From Streptomyces sp. NBC_00708 (lineage in GTDB: Bacteria > Actinomycetota > Actinomycetes > Streptomycetales > Streptomycetaceae): a DNA stretch of 64,000 bases. This document shows, piece by piece, positions 8,186 through 16,337 of this stretch. The stretch is from assembly GCA_036226585.1 (NCBI GenBank), contig CP108997.1:7006001-7070000 (forward strand). The letters are read 5' to 3'. The position numbers and the translations under genes are program-made. Every line of letters starts with the position of its first letter. The first letter of the stretch is position 1. Under the pieces are notes generated by a model that did not search any database, was not told the origin of the DNA, and saw nothing but the letters and a program-made list of their open reading frames with translations.

Positions 8186-8752
8186 CTGGAGCGTTTCCAG
8201 CGTCGCGTCCAGGTCCGCCGCCGAGTGCGGCGCGCGGTTGTGCGGAAGCTTCGACAGGACCGCCGCCATGCCGCAGGTGTTGGTGACGGCGGAGAAGACG
8301 AGACCGGCGCCCACACCGGCCGACAGCCAGCGCGCGGCGGGGAACCTGACGCCCGCGAGCAGCCCGGCCGCGACGAGCGACCCCGCCGCCAGCCGGACCT
8401 GGCGCTCCATGGGCCAGACGGCCCGCGCACCCTCCGGGCGCTCCAGGCTGTGGCCCGCGCTCTCCCAGGCCGAGGTTCCGCCGCCCAGCGTCGCCGCGTC
8501 GATGTCGGCCGCCGAGAGAATGTCGCAGGCGCGCGTCGATCGGACGCCCGAGGCGCAGACCATGAGCAGCGCGCCGCGTGCCGACGCGGACTTCAGGGCG
8601 GGCAGCGCGTCGTCGAGGCGGTCGAGCGGTATGTTCAGCGCCCCCGGCACATGGCCTGCGGCGTACTCACCGGGTCCCCGCACGTCGATCACGGTGAACT
8701 CCGCGAGCCGGGCGGCGGCCTGGGCGGGGGAGAGGATTACGGGGCTGGTCAC
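8180..8752 (-). CDS. Rhodanese-like sulfurtransferase with DUF2892-type membrane tail
   Basis: A 190-residue protein. Residues 1-105 form a rhodanese domain (VIDVRGPGEYAAGHVPGALNIP) with active-site Cys66 in VCASGVRS, the persulfide carrier. Residues from about 120 match the inner-membrane DUF2892 module, with two short hydrophobic helices. This is the YgaP-type architecture: a membrane-tethered sulfurtransferase that transfers sulfane sulfur to thiols or cyanide. A CsoR/CstR-like operator 67 bases upstream (8819-8834) suggests induction by reactive sulfur species (inference). It is convergent with the upstream hydrolase and divergent from the PIG-L gene. Confidence 0.9.
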   Translation of the reverse strand: MTSPVILSPAQAAARLAEFTVIDVRGPGEYAAGHVPGALNIPLDRLDDALPALKSASARGALLMVCASGVRSTRACDILSAADIDAATLGGGTSAWESAGHSLERPEGARAVWPMERQVRLAAGSLVAAGLLAGVRFPAARWLSAGVGAGLVFSAVTNTCGMAAVLSKLPHNRAPHSAADLDATLETLQA

Positions 8753-8815
8753 GAGGTGTGGTCCTTTCGTTCACCGGTACGGGGCGGGTCTCGGCTCTCC
8801 TGCCCCGGACGGCCC

Positions 8816-8834
8816 AGGATACCCCCCTGGGTAT
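8816..8834 (-). promoter_or_regulatory. CsoR/CstR-like operator over the rhodanese -10
   Basis: ATACCCCCCTGGGTAT at 8819-8834 has perfect ATACCC/GGGTAT arms around CCCT. This matches the ATACCC-GGGTAT type of box bound by CsoR-family repressors, whose CstR branch senses persulfides. On the minus strand, TATCCT (8816-8821) fits a -10 and overlaps the box. No CsoR-family gene is present in the window. Confidence 0.6.
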
Positions 8835-8887
8835 GAAGGCCGTCGTGTCCTGGGTCTCCCCACCGCCTTGCCCGTTAGCCTGCGAAC

Positions 8888-9619
8888 ATGACCGAGCAGC
8901 TGAAGCCCATGCCCGAGGACTGGCGGCGCGCGCTCGCCGTGGTCGCCCACCCCGACGATCTGGAGTACGGCTGCGCGGCAGCGGTGGCCGGATGGACCGA
9001 TGGCGGACGCGACGTCACGTATCTGCTCGCCACCCGGGGTGAGGCCGGCATCGACACGCTGGACCCGGAGGCGTGCGGGCCGCTGCGCGAGCGGGAACAG
9101 CGCGCGAGCGCGGAGGCCGTCGGCGTCTCCCGCGTCGAGTTCCTGGACCATCGTGACGGGGTGATCGAGTACGGCATCCCGCTGCGCCGCGACATCGCGG
9201 CGGCCATCCGCCGGCACCGGCCCGAGCTGGTGATCACGCTCAACCACCGGGACACCTGGGGCGGGGTCGCCTGGAACACGCCCGACCATCGCGCGGTCGG
9301 CCGCGCCACCCTCGACGCGGCGGCCGACGCGGGCAACCGCTGGATCTTCCCGGAGCTGAAGGAGCAGGGCCTCGAACCGTGGGACGGGGTGCGCTGGGTG
9401 GCTGTGGCGGGCTCGTCCACGCCCACGCACGCGGTGGACGCGACCGCCGGACTCGAACGGTCCGTGCAGTCCCTCCTGGCCCACCGCACGTACATCGAAG
9501 TCCTCACGGACGAGGACCCCGAGGCGTACTGCCGCTCCTTCCTCACCGGCAACGCCGAGGCGGCCGCGGACCGCTTCGGCGGGCGCCCGGCCGTCCCGTT
9601 CGAACTCTTCGCCCGGTAG
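8888..9619 (+). CDS. PIG-L family deacetylase (LmbE-like)
   Basis: A 243-residue protein with the zinc-site motif AHPDD (residues 20-24) and the second zinc ligand region TPDHRAVGRA. The family includes MshB and mycothiol-conjugate amidase Mca, zinc hydrolases that deacetylate N-acetylglucosaminyl substrates. The short length and the absence of an actinomycete MshB-type C terminus make this a general LmbE-like enzyme rather than a certain mycothiol enzyme. It starts at ATG 8888, divergent from the rhodanese gene. The next gene downstream is a GlcNAc-releasing GH84 enzyme, which is suggestive but not proof of a shared pathway. Confidence 0.88.
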   Translation: MTEQLKPMPEDWRRALAVVAHPDDLEYGCAAAVAGWTDGGRDVTYLLATRGEAGIDTLDPEACGPLREREQRASAEAVGVSRVEFLDHRDGVIEYGIPLRRDIAAAIRRHRPELVITLNHRDTWGGVAWNTPDHRAVGRATLDAAADAGNRWIFPELKEQGLEPWDGVRWVAVAGSSTPTHAVDATAGLERSVQSLLAHRTYIEVLTDEDPEAYCRSFLTGNAEAAADRFGGRPAVPFELFAR

Positions 9620-9697
9620 CCGCGCGGGGGCGGCGCTCGGCTCTGAGCGATGCGGAACTGCGCTTTCTGAAGACAAAACCGCAGGTCCGCGCATTGA

Positions 9698-9740
9698 TGT
9701 TGTCCAGACCATTGACATGCAAGCGCCAGGATGTTGAATT
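9698..9740 (+). promoter_or_regulatory. Promoter of the GH84 gene with DasR-like (dre) site
   Basis: TTGACA at 9712-9717 is a perfect -35; TTGAAT at 9734-9739 (16-bp spacer) is a plausible -10. The sequence TGTTGTCCAGACCATT at 9698-9713 matches 11 of 16 positions of the DasR consensus ACTGGTCTAGACCACT, including the whole AGACCA half, and its end overlaps the -35. DasR is the GlcNAc-responsive repressor of streptomycetes, which fits a GlcNAcase gene. Confidence 0.5.
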
Positions 9741-9793
9741 CAGTCTCGTTGTGTTGCGCGACTCTGGTGACTTGAGTGACCAATGGAGGATCT

Positions 9794-12457
9794 GTGACGC
9801 CTCGCCCGCCCCGCATCACCGCACTCACCGCCGCGGCGACCCTGCTCGCAGGCGGCCTGCTCGCCGCCGGACCGTCCGCCCAGGCGGCAGGTGCCCCGCC
9901 CGCACCTGCCAAGGCCCAGGACACCCCCGCCATCACCCCGACCCCGCAGTCCGTCGAGAACCGCCCGGACCGGGTGACCATCACCCCCACCGTCACCCTC
10001 GTCGCCGGCGAGACCGCCGACGGACCCACGCTCGATGTGGTGGAGACGGCCCTGCGCAAGGCCGGCGCCCGCCACGTCGTCCGCGCGGACCGGCCCGCAC
10101 CCGGCAGACTCACCGTGTACGCCGGTGACAGCGCCGCCCTGGCCGCCCAGAAGCTCGAAGGGCCCGCCGCACTGCCCGCCGAGGGCTACGTCCTCGGGAT
10201 CGGCGCCGGCCGCATCGTCCTCGCCGGCAAGGACACCACCGGCACCTACTACGCGGCCCAGACCCTCCGTCAGGCCCTGCCGCACCGCGGGCAGCCCGGC
10301 GGCAAGGTCGCCGGACTCGCCGTGCGCGACTGGCCCGGCACCGCGCTGCGCGGGGTCATCGAGGGGTTCTACGGCACCCCGTGGTCGCACGAGGCCCGCC
10401 TCGACCAGCTCGACTACTACGGCGAGCACAAGATGAACATCTACGTGTACTCGCCCAAGGACGACGACTACCTCCGCGCCAAGTGGCGCGACCCGTACCC
10501 CGCCGACCGGCTGGCGCAGATCAAGGACCTGACCGACCGGGCGGCACTGCGGCACGTCGAGTTCACGTACGCGCTCTCGCCCGGCCTGTCGGTGTGCTAC
10601 AGCTCCGACGCGGACGTGAAGGCGCTCATCGAGAAGTTCCGGACGATGTGGGACATCGGCGTCCGCACCTTCGCCGTCCCGCTCGACGACATCAGCTACA
10701 CCGACTGGAACTGCGACGCCGACAAGGCGAAGTGGGGGACCGGCGGCGGTGCGGCGGGCGCCGCCCAGGCCCATCTGCTCAACCGGGTCAACCAGGAGTT
10801 CATCGCCACCCACCCCGGCGCCCAGCCGCTCCAGATGGTGCCCACCGAGTACTACAACGTCAGCTCGTCGGCGTACAAGACGGCCCTGTCCGAACAGCTC
10901 GACCCGGATGTGCTCGTCGAGTGGACCGGCGTCGGTGTCGTCGCCCCCACCATGACGGTCGCTCAGGCGGACGCCGCGCGGAAGGTGTTCGGCCACCCGA
11001 TCCTGACCTGGGACAACTACCCGGTCAACGACTACGCCACCAACCGCCTCCTCCTCGGCCCGTTCAACGGCCGCGAGAAGGGCCTCCCGGGCCGCCTCGC
11101 CGGGATCACCGCCAACCCGATGATCCAGTCGTACGCCTCCAAGCTCTCCCTGTACACCGTCGCGGACTACGCCTGGAACGACGCCGCCTACGACCCGCGC
11201 GCCTCCTGGGGCAAGGGCATCGAGGAGTACGCGGGCGGCGACGCCCGGACCGCGAAGGCGCTGCGGGCCTTCGCCGACGTCAACTACAGCTCCGCGCTCA
11301 ACACCGACAAGGCGCCCGAGCTGTCCGCCGCGTTCACCCGGTACTGGCAGTCCGGGGACGCGAGGCGGCTCGACTCCGTCCTGGCCTCGCTGGGCGCGGC
11401 CCCCGCCCGGCTGCGCTCGGAGCTCCCCGACCGGGGCTTCATCGAGGACTCGGGCCCCTGGCTGGACGCCACCGAATCCTGGGCGACCGCCACGCGTACC
11501 GCGCTGCGCATGGTCGAGGCGGCGCGTGCGGGGAAGGGCGCCCAGGCATGGGAGCTCCGGCAGCAGCTGCCCGCGCAGGTCGAGCGCGCCGCCTCGTTCA
11601 CGTACACCGGGCTCGACGGCCGCAAGGTGCCGGTCCTGGTCGGGGACGGGCAGCTGGACGGGTTCGTCGACAGGGCCACCGCCGAGTACGACCGGCTGCT
11701 CGGTGTCAGCGGCAGGCCCACGGCCTCCACGAGCCTGGGCACGTACCAGAGCAACACCGTCGCCCGGGTGCTCGACGGCGACGACTCGACCTACTTCTGG
11801 AGCGACGGCGCGCCCGCAGCCGGGGATCAGCTGACCGTCGACCTCGGCGAGTCCCGGGCCATCGGGGACGTCACCCTCGCCATGGCCAAGCCGGGCAGCA
11901 CCGACGACTACCTCCACGAGGGCGTCCTGGAGTACTCGGCCGACGGCAGCAGCTGGCAGAAGCTCGCGGACCTCTCCGGCAAGCCCGACGTCACGGCGAC
12001 CCCGCCCGCCGGTACGAAGGCCCGCTATGTGCGGGCCCGCGCGACCGCCGGGCAGAACAGCTGGGTCGTCGTCCGTGAGTTCCAGGTCACGACCACGGAC
12101 GGCGCGGTCACCGGGAACCCGCCCGCCGCCACCGGCTCCTCGCTGCGCGCCGCCGCCGACGGCGACCCGGGCACCGTGTACCGGGCAGCGCGTGCGGCCG
12201 GGACCGGCGAGTCGCTGGAGGTGGACCTCATCGCCGAGCGCCCGGTCGGTTCGGTGACCGTACTGCGGCCCGAGGGCTCCGAGGGCACCGCCGACGTCCA
12301 GCTGCGCGCGGCGGACGGGACCTGGCGCACCGTCGGCAGGCTGCGCGGCGCCTACACCGCCATCGACACGGCCGGGCGGACCGCCGACGCGGTGCGCCTC
12401 GCCTGGCGGGCCGGGGAGGCCGCGCCGCAGGTCGCCGAGGTGGTGGTCGGCAGGTAG
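9794..12457 (+). CDS. Secreted beta-N-acetylglucosaminidase (GH84)
   Basis: An 887-residue secreted protein. A signal peptide (to about residue 35, ending QAAG) is followed by a GH20b-like N-terminal domain and a GH84 TIM barrel (about 175-450) opening with GVIEGFYGTPWSHE. The catalytic Asp pair is D298-D299 in the motif LDDISYTDW. C-terminal residues from about 630 include an F5/8 type C (discoidin-like) carbohydrate-binding region. The enzyme removes terminal GlcNAc by substrate-assisted catalysis, probably outside the cell. GTG 9794 is chosen because GGAGGA ends three bases before it; a GTG at 9776 is the alternative. A promoter with a DasR-like site precedes it. Confidence 0.92.
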   Translation: MTPRPPRITALTAAATLLAGGLLAAGPSAQAAGAPPAPAKAQDTPAITPTPQSVENRPDRVTITPTVTLVAGETADGPTLDVVETALRKAGARHVVRADRPAPGRLTVYAGDSAALAAQKLEGPAALPAEGYVLGIGAGRIVLAGKDTTGTYYAAQTLRQALPHRGQPGGKVAGLAVRDWPGTALRGVIEGFYGTPWSHEARLDQLDYYGEHKMNIYVYSPKDDDYLRAKWRDPYPADRLAQIKDLTDRAALRHVEFTYALSPGLSVCYSSDADVKALIEKFRTMWDIGVRTFAVPLDDISYTDWNCDADKAKWGTGGGAAGAAQAHLLNRVNQEFIATHPGAQPLQMVPTEYYNVSSSAYKTALSEQLDPDVLVEWTGVGVVAPTMTVAQADAARKVFGHPILTWDNYPVNDYATNRLLLGPFNGREKGLPGRLAGITANPMIQSYASKLSLYTVADYAWNDAAYDPRASWGKGIEEYAGGDARTAKALRAFADVNYSSALNTDKAPELSAAFTRYWQSGDARRLDSVLASLGAAPARLRSELPDRGFIEDSGPWLDATESWATATRTALRMVEAARAGKGAQAWELRQQLPAQVERAASFTYTGLDGRKVPVLVGDGQLDGFVDRATAEYDRLLGVSGRPTASTSLGTYQSNTVARVLDGDDSTYFWSDGAPAAGDQLTVDLGESRAIGDVTLAMAKPGSTDDYLHEGVLEYSADGSSWQKLADLSGKPDVTATPPAGTKARYVRARATAGQNSWVVVREFQVTTTDGAVTGNPPAATGSSLRAAADGDPGTVYRAARAAGTGESLEVDLIAERPVGSVTVLRPEGSEGTADVQLRAADGTWRTVGRLRGAYTAIDTAGRTADAVRLAWRAGEAAPQVAEVVVGR

Positions 12458-12470
12458 TCCCGCCGTAGAT

Positions 12471-12520
12471 CCGTGCGCCCGGCGCCCCCGCGACCTCCGC
12501 GGGCGGGGCCGGGCGCACGG
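12471..12520 (+). terminator. Terminator after the GH84 gene
   Basis: A 13-bp perfect stem (12471-12483 with 12508-12520) encloses a smaller GC hairpin. It begins 14 bases after the GH84 stop codon. Confidence 0.75.
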
Positions 12521-12572
12521 GCGTCTGCCGGGCCGGCCGAAACCATCGCCCGGGGGTTGTTCCCACAGAGGC

Positions 12573-12589
12573 AAGCGACCGCTTAGTAT
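12573..12589 (+). promoter_or_regulatory. Palindromic operator and -10 of the acyl-CoA dehydrogenase operon
   Basis: AAGCG-AC-CGCTT at 12573-12584 is a perfect palindrome with a 2-bp centre. It abuts TAGTAT (12584-12589), a good -10. This form is typical of TetR-family repressor sites, which commonly control fatty-acid catabolic operons. No TetR gene is in the window. Confidence 0.5.
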
Positions 12590-12633
12590 GCGCCGGAGCA
12601 GTGGTAATGCCGACAGTGTTGTGGAGGCCCCTC

Positions 12634-13602
12634 ATGCAGGCATGGCGAGTGCACCGGAACGGCGAGCCGAGCGAGGTGATGCGGCTGGAGGAGACGGACC
12701 GGCCGGTGCCCGGCGACGGGCAGGTGGTCGTCGAAGTGCTCGCGGCGAACATCAACTTCCCCGACGCGCTGCTCTGCCGAGGCCAGTACCAGGTGCGGCC
12801 CCCGCTGCCGTTCACCCCCGGCGTCGAGGTCTGCGGGCGCACCGAGGACGGGCGCCGGGTGCTCGCGACCCCCGCCCTGCCGCACGGCGGCTTCGCCCAG
12901 TACGTCGTCGCCGACGAGGCGGCCCTGCTGCCGGCCCCGGAAGCCCTCGACGACGCGGAGGCCGCCGCGCTGCACATCGGCTACCAGACCGGCTGGTTCG
13001 GGCTCCACCGCCGCGCGCACCTGAAGGCGGGCGAGACCCTGCTCGTGCACGCCGCCGCCGGCGGGGTCGGCAGCGCCGCCGTCCAGCTCGGCAAGGCCGC
13101 CGGTGCCACCGTCATCGGCGTCGTCGGCGGACCGGAGAAGGCGAAGACCGCCGCCGCGCTCGGCTGCGACCTGGTCATCGACCGGCGCACCGAGGACATC
13201 GTGGCCGCGGTCAAGGAGTTCACCGGGGGCCGCGGTGCCGACGTCGTCTACGACCCGGTCGGCGGCGACGCGTACGCCAAGTCCGTGAAGTGCATCGCCT
13301 TCGAGGGCCGGATCGTGGTCGTCGGCTTCGCCTCGGGCACGATTCCCGCGCCCGCGCTCAACCATGCCCTCGTGAAGAACTACTCCGTCCTCGGACTCCA
13401 CTGGGGCCTGTACAACACCAAGGACCCGCAGGCGGTACGGGACTGCCACCAGGAGCTGACCCGGCTCGCCGCCGAGGGCGTCATCAAGCCGCTCATCAGC
13501 GAGCGGGTCGCGATGGACGGGGCGGCGGCCGCCGTCCAGCGCGTCGCCGACGGCACCAGCACCGGCCGCATCGTCGTCCTCCCGTCAGGAGCCGCCCGAT
13601 GA
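12634..13602 (+). CDS. Zinc-independent quinone oxidoreductase/enoyl reductase (MDR superfamily)
   Basis: A 322-residue medium-chain dehydrogenase/reductase. It has a GroES-like N-terminal half (ANINFPDALLCRGQYQ) and a Rossmann half with the NADPH motif HAAAGGVGSAAVQLGKAAGA. Catalytic-zinc ligands are absent, as in NADPH:quinone oxidoreductases. ATG 12634 is preferred over the upstream GTG 12601 because GTGGAGG precedes it and it starts the family sequence MQAWRVHRNGEPSEV. It overlaps the following acyl-CoA dehydrogenase gene by ATGA, so it probably works in the same acyl-CoA degradation pathway. Confidence 0.9.
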   Translation: MQAWRVHRNGEPSEVMRLEETDRPVPGDGQVVVEVLAANINFPDALLCRGQYQVRPPLPFTPGVEVCGRTEDGRRVLATPALPHGGFAQYVVADEAALLPAPEALDDAEAAALHIGYQTGWFGLHRRAHLKAGETLLVHAAAGGVGSAAVQLGKAAGATVIGVVGGPEKAKTAAALGCDLVIDRRTEDIVAAVKEFTGGRGADVVYDPVGGDAYAKSVKCIAFEGRIVVVGFASGTIPAPALNHALVKNYSVLGLHWGLYNTKDPQAVRDCHQELTRLAAEGVIKPLISERVAMDGAAAAVQRVADGTSTGRIVVLPSGAAR

Positions 13603-14786
13603 CCGCACCCGACGCGGCCGGCCTGCGCCGCCGCACCCGTGAACTGCTCGCCGCCCACCCGCCGGCGAGCACCGGCCGCACCGACTTCCTCAAGGCCCGC
13701 TTCGACGCCGGACTCGCCTGGGTGCACTACCCGGTGGGGCTCGGCGGACTGGACGCCCCGCGCTCCCTCCAGCCTGTCGTCGACGCCGAACTCGCCGCCG
13801 CCGACGCCCCGGACAACGACCCCCGCCGCATCGGCATCGGCCTCGGCATGGCCGCTCCGACCATCCTCGGCTTCGGCACCGACGAGCAGAAGCAGCGGTT
13901 CCTGAGGCCCCTGTGGGTGGGGGAGGAGGTCTGGTGCCAGCTGTTCAGCGAACCCGGCGCCGGCTCCGACCTCGCCGCCCTCGGTACGCGCGCCGTGCGC
14001 GACGGCGAGGACTGGGTGGTCGACGGGCAGAAGGTGTGGACCTCCAGCGCCCATCTCGCGCGCTGGGCGATCCTCATCGCCCGCACCGACCCCGACGTAC
14101 CCAAGCACCGGGGCATCAGCTACTTCATCTGCGACATGACCGACCCCGGCGTCGAGGTCCGGCCGCTGCGCCAGATCACCGGCGAGGCCGAGTTCAACGA
14201 GGTCTTCCTCACCGGCGTGCGCATCCCCGACAGCCGCAGGCTCGGGCCGGTCGGCGAGGGCTGGAAGGTCGCGCAGACCACGCTCATGAACGAACGCGTC
14301 TCCATCGGAGGCTCCCGCATCCCTCGCGAGGGCGGCATGATCGGCCCGGTCGCCCGGACCTGGCGCGAACGCCCCGAACTGCGCACCCACGACCTGCACC
14401 AGCGCCTGCTGAACCTCTGGGTCGAGGCGGAGGTCGCCCGCCTCACCGGGGAGCGGCTGCGCCAGCAGCTCGTCGCCGGACAGCCCGGCCCCGAGGGCTC
14501 CGGCATGAAGCTCGCCTTCGCCCGGCTCAACCAGGAGATCAGCGGCCTCGAAGTCGAACTCCTCGGCGACGAGGGCCTGCTCTACAGCGACTGGACGATG
14601 CGGCGCCCCGAACTCGTCGACTTCACCGGCCGCGACGCCGGCTACCGCTACCTCCGCTCCAAGGGCAACTCCATCGAGGGCGGCACCAGCGAAGTACTGC
14701 TCAACATCGTCGCCGAACGCGTCCTCGGTCTGCCCTCCGAGCCGCGCAACGACAAGGACGTCGCCTGGAAGGACCTCTCCCGATGA
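13599..14786 (+). CDS. Acyl-CoA dehydrogenase, catalytic-Glu-bearing subunit
   Basis: A 395-residue flavoprotein of the acyl-CoA dehydrogenase family. GAGSDLAALGTRAVRDGEDW and the QKVWTSSAH motif form the mid-barrel substrate and FAD region. EGGTSEVLLNIVAERVLG near the C terminus carries the Glu at the position of the usual catalytic base. Its start overlaps the oxidoreductase stop (ATGA at 13599-13602) and its stop overlaps the next ACAD start. Adjacent, unequal ACAD pairs in actinobacteria form alpha2beta2 enzymes acting on bulky acyl-CoAs such as sterol side chains (family knowledge). Its substrate here is unknown. Confidence 0.9.
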   Translation: MTAPDAAGLRRRTRELLAAHPPASTGRTDFLKARFDAGLAWVHYPVGLGGLDAPRSLQPVVDAELAAADAPDNDPRRIGIGLGMAAPTILGFGTDEQKQRFLRPLWVGEEVWCQLFSEPGAGSDLAALGTRAVRDGEDWVVDGQKVWTSSAHLARWAILIARTDPDVPKHRGISYFICDMTDPGVEVRPLRQITGEAEFNEVFLTGVRIPDSRRLGPVGEGWKVAQTTLMNERVSIGGSRIPREGGMIGPVARTWRERPELRTHDLHQRLLNLWVEAEVARLTGERLRQQLVAGQPGPEGSGMKLAFARLNQEISGLEVELLGDEGLLYSDWTMRRPELVDFTGRDAGYRYLRSKGNSIEGGTSEVLLNIVAERVLGLPSEPRNDKDVAWKDLSR

Positions 14787-15889
14787 CCGCACAGACCGAA
14801 CCGGGCCGGGCGCCCGATCTCCTGTACTCCGAGGCCGAGGAGGACCTGCGCGCCGCCGTCCGCTCCCTGCTGGCCGACCGGGCCGACGCGCCGTCGGTGA
14901 TCGCGCGCACCGAGTCCGACACGCCGTACGACCCGCAGCTGTGGAAGGCGCTCGCCACCGGCATCGGCGCCGCCGGGCTCCTGGTGCCCGAGGAACTGGG
15001 CGGCCAGGGCGCCACCCACCGCGAGGCCGCCGTCGTCCTGGAGGAGCTGGGCCGCAGTGTGGCGCCCGCGCCGTACCTGACCAGCTCCGTCGTCGCCACC
15101 GAGACGCTGCTGGCGCTGGGGGCACCGGACGGGCCGGCCGGCGAACTCCTCGCCGGACTCGCCGAGGGGCGCAAGGTCGCTGTCCTGGCCGTGCCGTTCT
15201 CTGCCGCGTCGTCGGTGACCGGCTCGGTGGACGGGGCGCTCGGCCCGGTCGCCGACGCGGCAGCCGCCGACGTCCTCCTGGTGCCTGCCGCCGACGGGCT
15301 CCATGCCGTCGCCACCGACGCGCCCGGGGTCGGCATCGAACCGCTCGTCGCACTCGACCTCACCCGCCCGCTCGCCACCGTCACCCTGGACGGGGTGTCA
15401 GGAACCCGCCTCGCGGACGCCGAGACGTCGAGGCGCGCCGTGGACCGCGGGCTGCTCGCCGGCGCCGGACTGCTCGCGTCCGAACAGCTGGGACTCGCCG
15501 AGTGGTGCCTCACCGAGACGGTGCGACACACCCGCGAGCGCCACCAGTTCAACCGGCCGATCGGCTCCTTCCAGGCACTGAAACACCGCATGGCGCAGCT
15601 CTGGCTGGAGGTCGTCTCGGCCAGGGCCGCCGCGCGAAACGCCGCCGACGCCCTGGCCACCGGCAGCCCCGACACGCCGTTGGCCGTGGCCGTCGCGCAG
15701 GCGTACTGCTCCAAGGTCGCGGTCCACGCCGCCGAGGAGTGCGTGCAGTTGCACGGCGGGATCGGGATGACGTGGGAGCACCCCGCGCACCTCTACCTGA
15801 AGCGGGCCAAGGCCGACGCCACCGCCTACGGCACAGCGGGACGGCACCGCGAAACCGTCGCCGCGCTGATGGAGTTGCCGGCCCCATGA
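14783..15889 (+). CDS. Acyl-CoA dehydrogenase, second subunit lacking the usual catalytic Glu
   Basis: A 368-residue ACAD-family protein. The C-terminal half is typical (RHQFNRPIGSFQALKHRMAQ, then QLHGGIGMTWEHPAHLYLKR). At the position of the YEGTSE-type motif it reads TAYGTAGRHRE, so the catalytic Glu seems absent. This is the pattern of the non-catalytic partner in heteromeric alpha2beta2 ACADs. The ATG overlaps the stop of the catalytic subunit by four bases, which fits 1:1 expression. A GC hairpin 13 bases after the stop ends the three-gene operon. Confidence 0.88.
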   Translation: MTAQTEPGRAPDLLYSEAEEDLRAAVRSLLADRADAPSVIARTESDTPYDPQLWKALATGIGAAGLLVPEELGGQGATHREAAVVLEELGRSVAPAPYLTSSVVATETLLALGAPDGPAGELLAGLAEGRKVAVLAVPFSAASSVTGSVDGALGPVADAAAADVLLVPAADGLHAVATDAPGVGIEPLVALDLTRPLATVTLDGVSGTRLADAETSRRAVDRGLLAGAGLLASEQLGLAEWCLTETVRHTRERHQFNRPIGSFQALKHRMAQLWLEVVSARAAARNAADALATGSPDTPLAVAVAQAYCSKVAVHAAEECVQLHGGIGMTWEHPAHLYLKRAKADATAYGTAGRHRETVAALMELPAP

Positions 15890-15901
15890 GGTTTCGGCGC
15901 A

Positions 15902-15934
15902 GGGGGTGGGGGAACGAACACGCACCCCACCCCC
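15902..15934 (+). terminator. Terminator of the acyl-CoA dehydrogenase operon
   Basis: A perfect 10-bp stem (GGGGGTGGGG at 15902-15911 with CCCCACCCCC at 15925-15934) and a 13-base loop, directly after the last stop codon. Confidence 0.75.
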
Positions 15935-16084
15935 GCCACGTGAGCGCCGCACCCGTTCCCCGCTTCACGGGGTTCGACGCAAGGCCTACCCGTTTGGCGC
16001 ACACGCCGGTGCGCCGGACGGCCGCCGGGCTACGCCACACTGACGCCGAATGCCGCACATCGGGCGCGGCGGAGGAGGGTGGCC

Positions 16085-16279
16085 ATGGCTATTTCGATCT
16101 CAGTGGTGCTGCTTCTGCTGATTCTCGCGGTGATCTTCCTCCGCAACGGAGGACTGAAGATCTCCCACGCGCTGGTGTGCGGACTGCTCGGATTCTTCCT
16201 GGCGGGCACGAGCATGGCCCCCACCATCCAGGACGGCATCATGGCCACCGCCGACGTGGTGAGCAGCATCAGGCCCTGA
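16085..16279 (+). CDS. Small two-helix membrane protein
   Basis: A 64-residue protein with two hydrophobic helices (residues 3-19 and about 30-45) separated by the polar turn RNGGLKISHAL, and the short polar motif TSMAPTIQDGI at the end of helix two. I recognise the layout as recurrent in streptomycetes but know no function. ATG 16085 is chosen over GTG 16079 because the ribosome site GGAGG at 16071 is 9 bases from the ATG. It is a single-gene unit. Confidence 0.7.
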   Translation: MAISISVVLLLLILAVIFLRNGGLKISHALVCGLLGFFLAGTSMAPTIQDGIMATADVVSSIRP

Positions 16280-16302
16280 CCGCCCGCGCGCAGGCCTGTC
16301 CG

Positions 16303-16337
16303 GTGACCGGGCCCGTACGGGAAGGGGCCCGCGTCAC
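16303..16337. terminator. Hairpin between the small membrane protein and the minus-strand ORF
   Basis: GTGAC-c-GGGCCC (16303-16314) pairs with GGGCCC-gc-GTCAC (16325-16337), leaving small bulges. It overlaps the stop codon of the minus-strand gene. Confidence 0.6.

Noticed and set aside
9740..12574. Very long minus-strand ORF opposite the GH84 gene
   Set aside because: It mirrors the plus-strand enzyme, lacks any recognisable domain, and is an ordinary antisense frame in GC-rich DNA.
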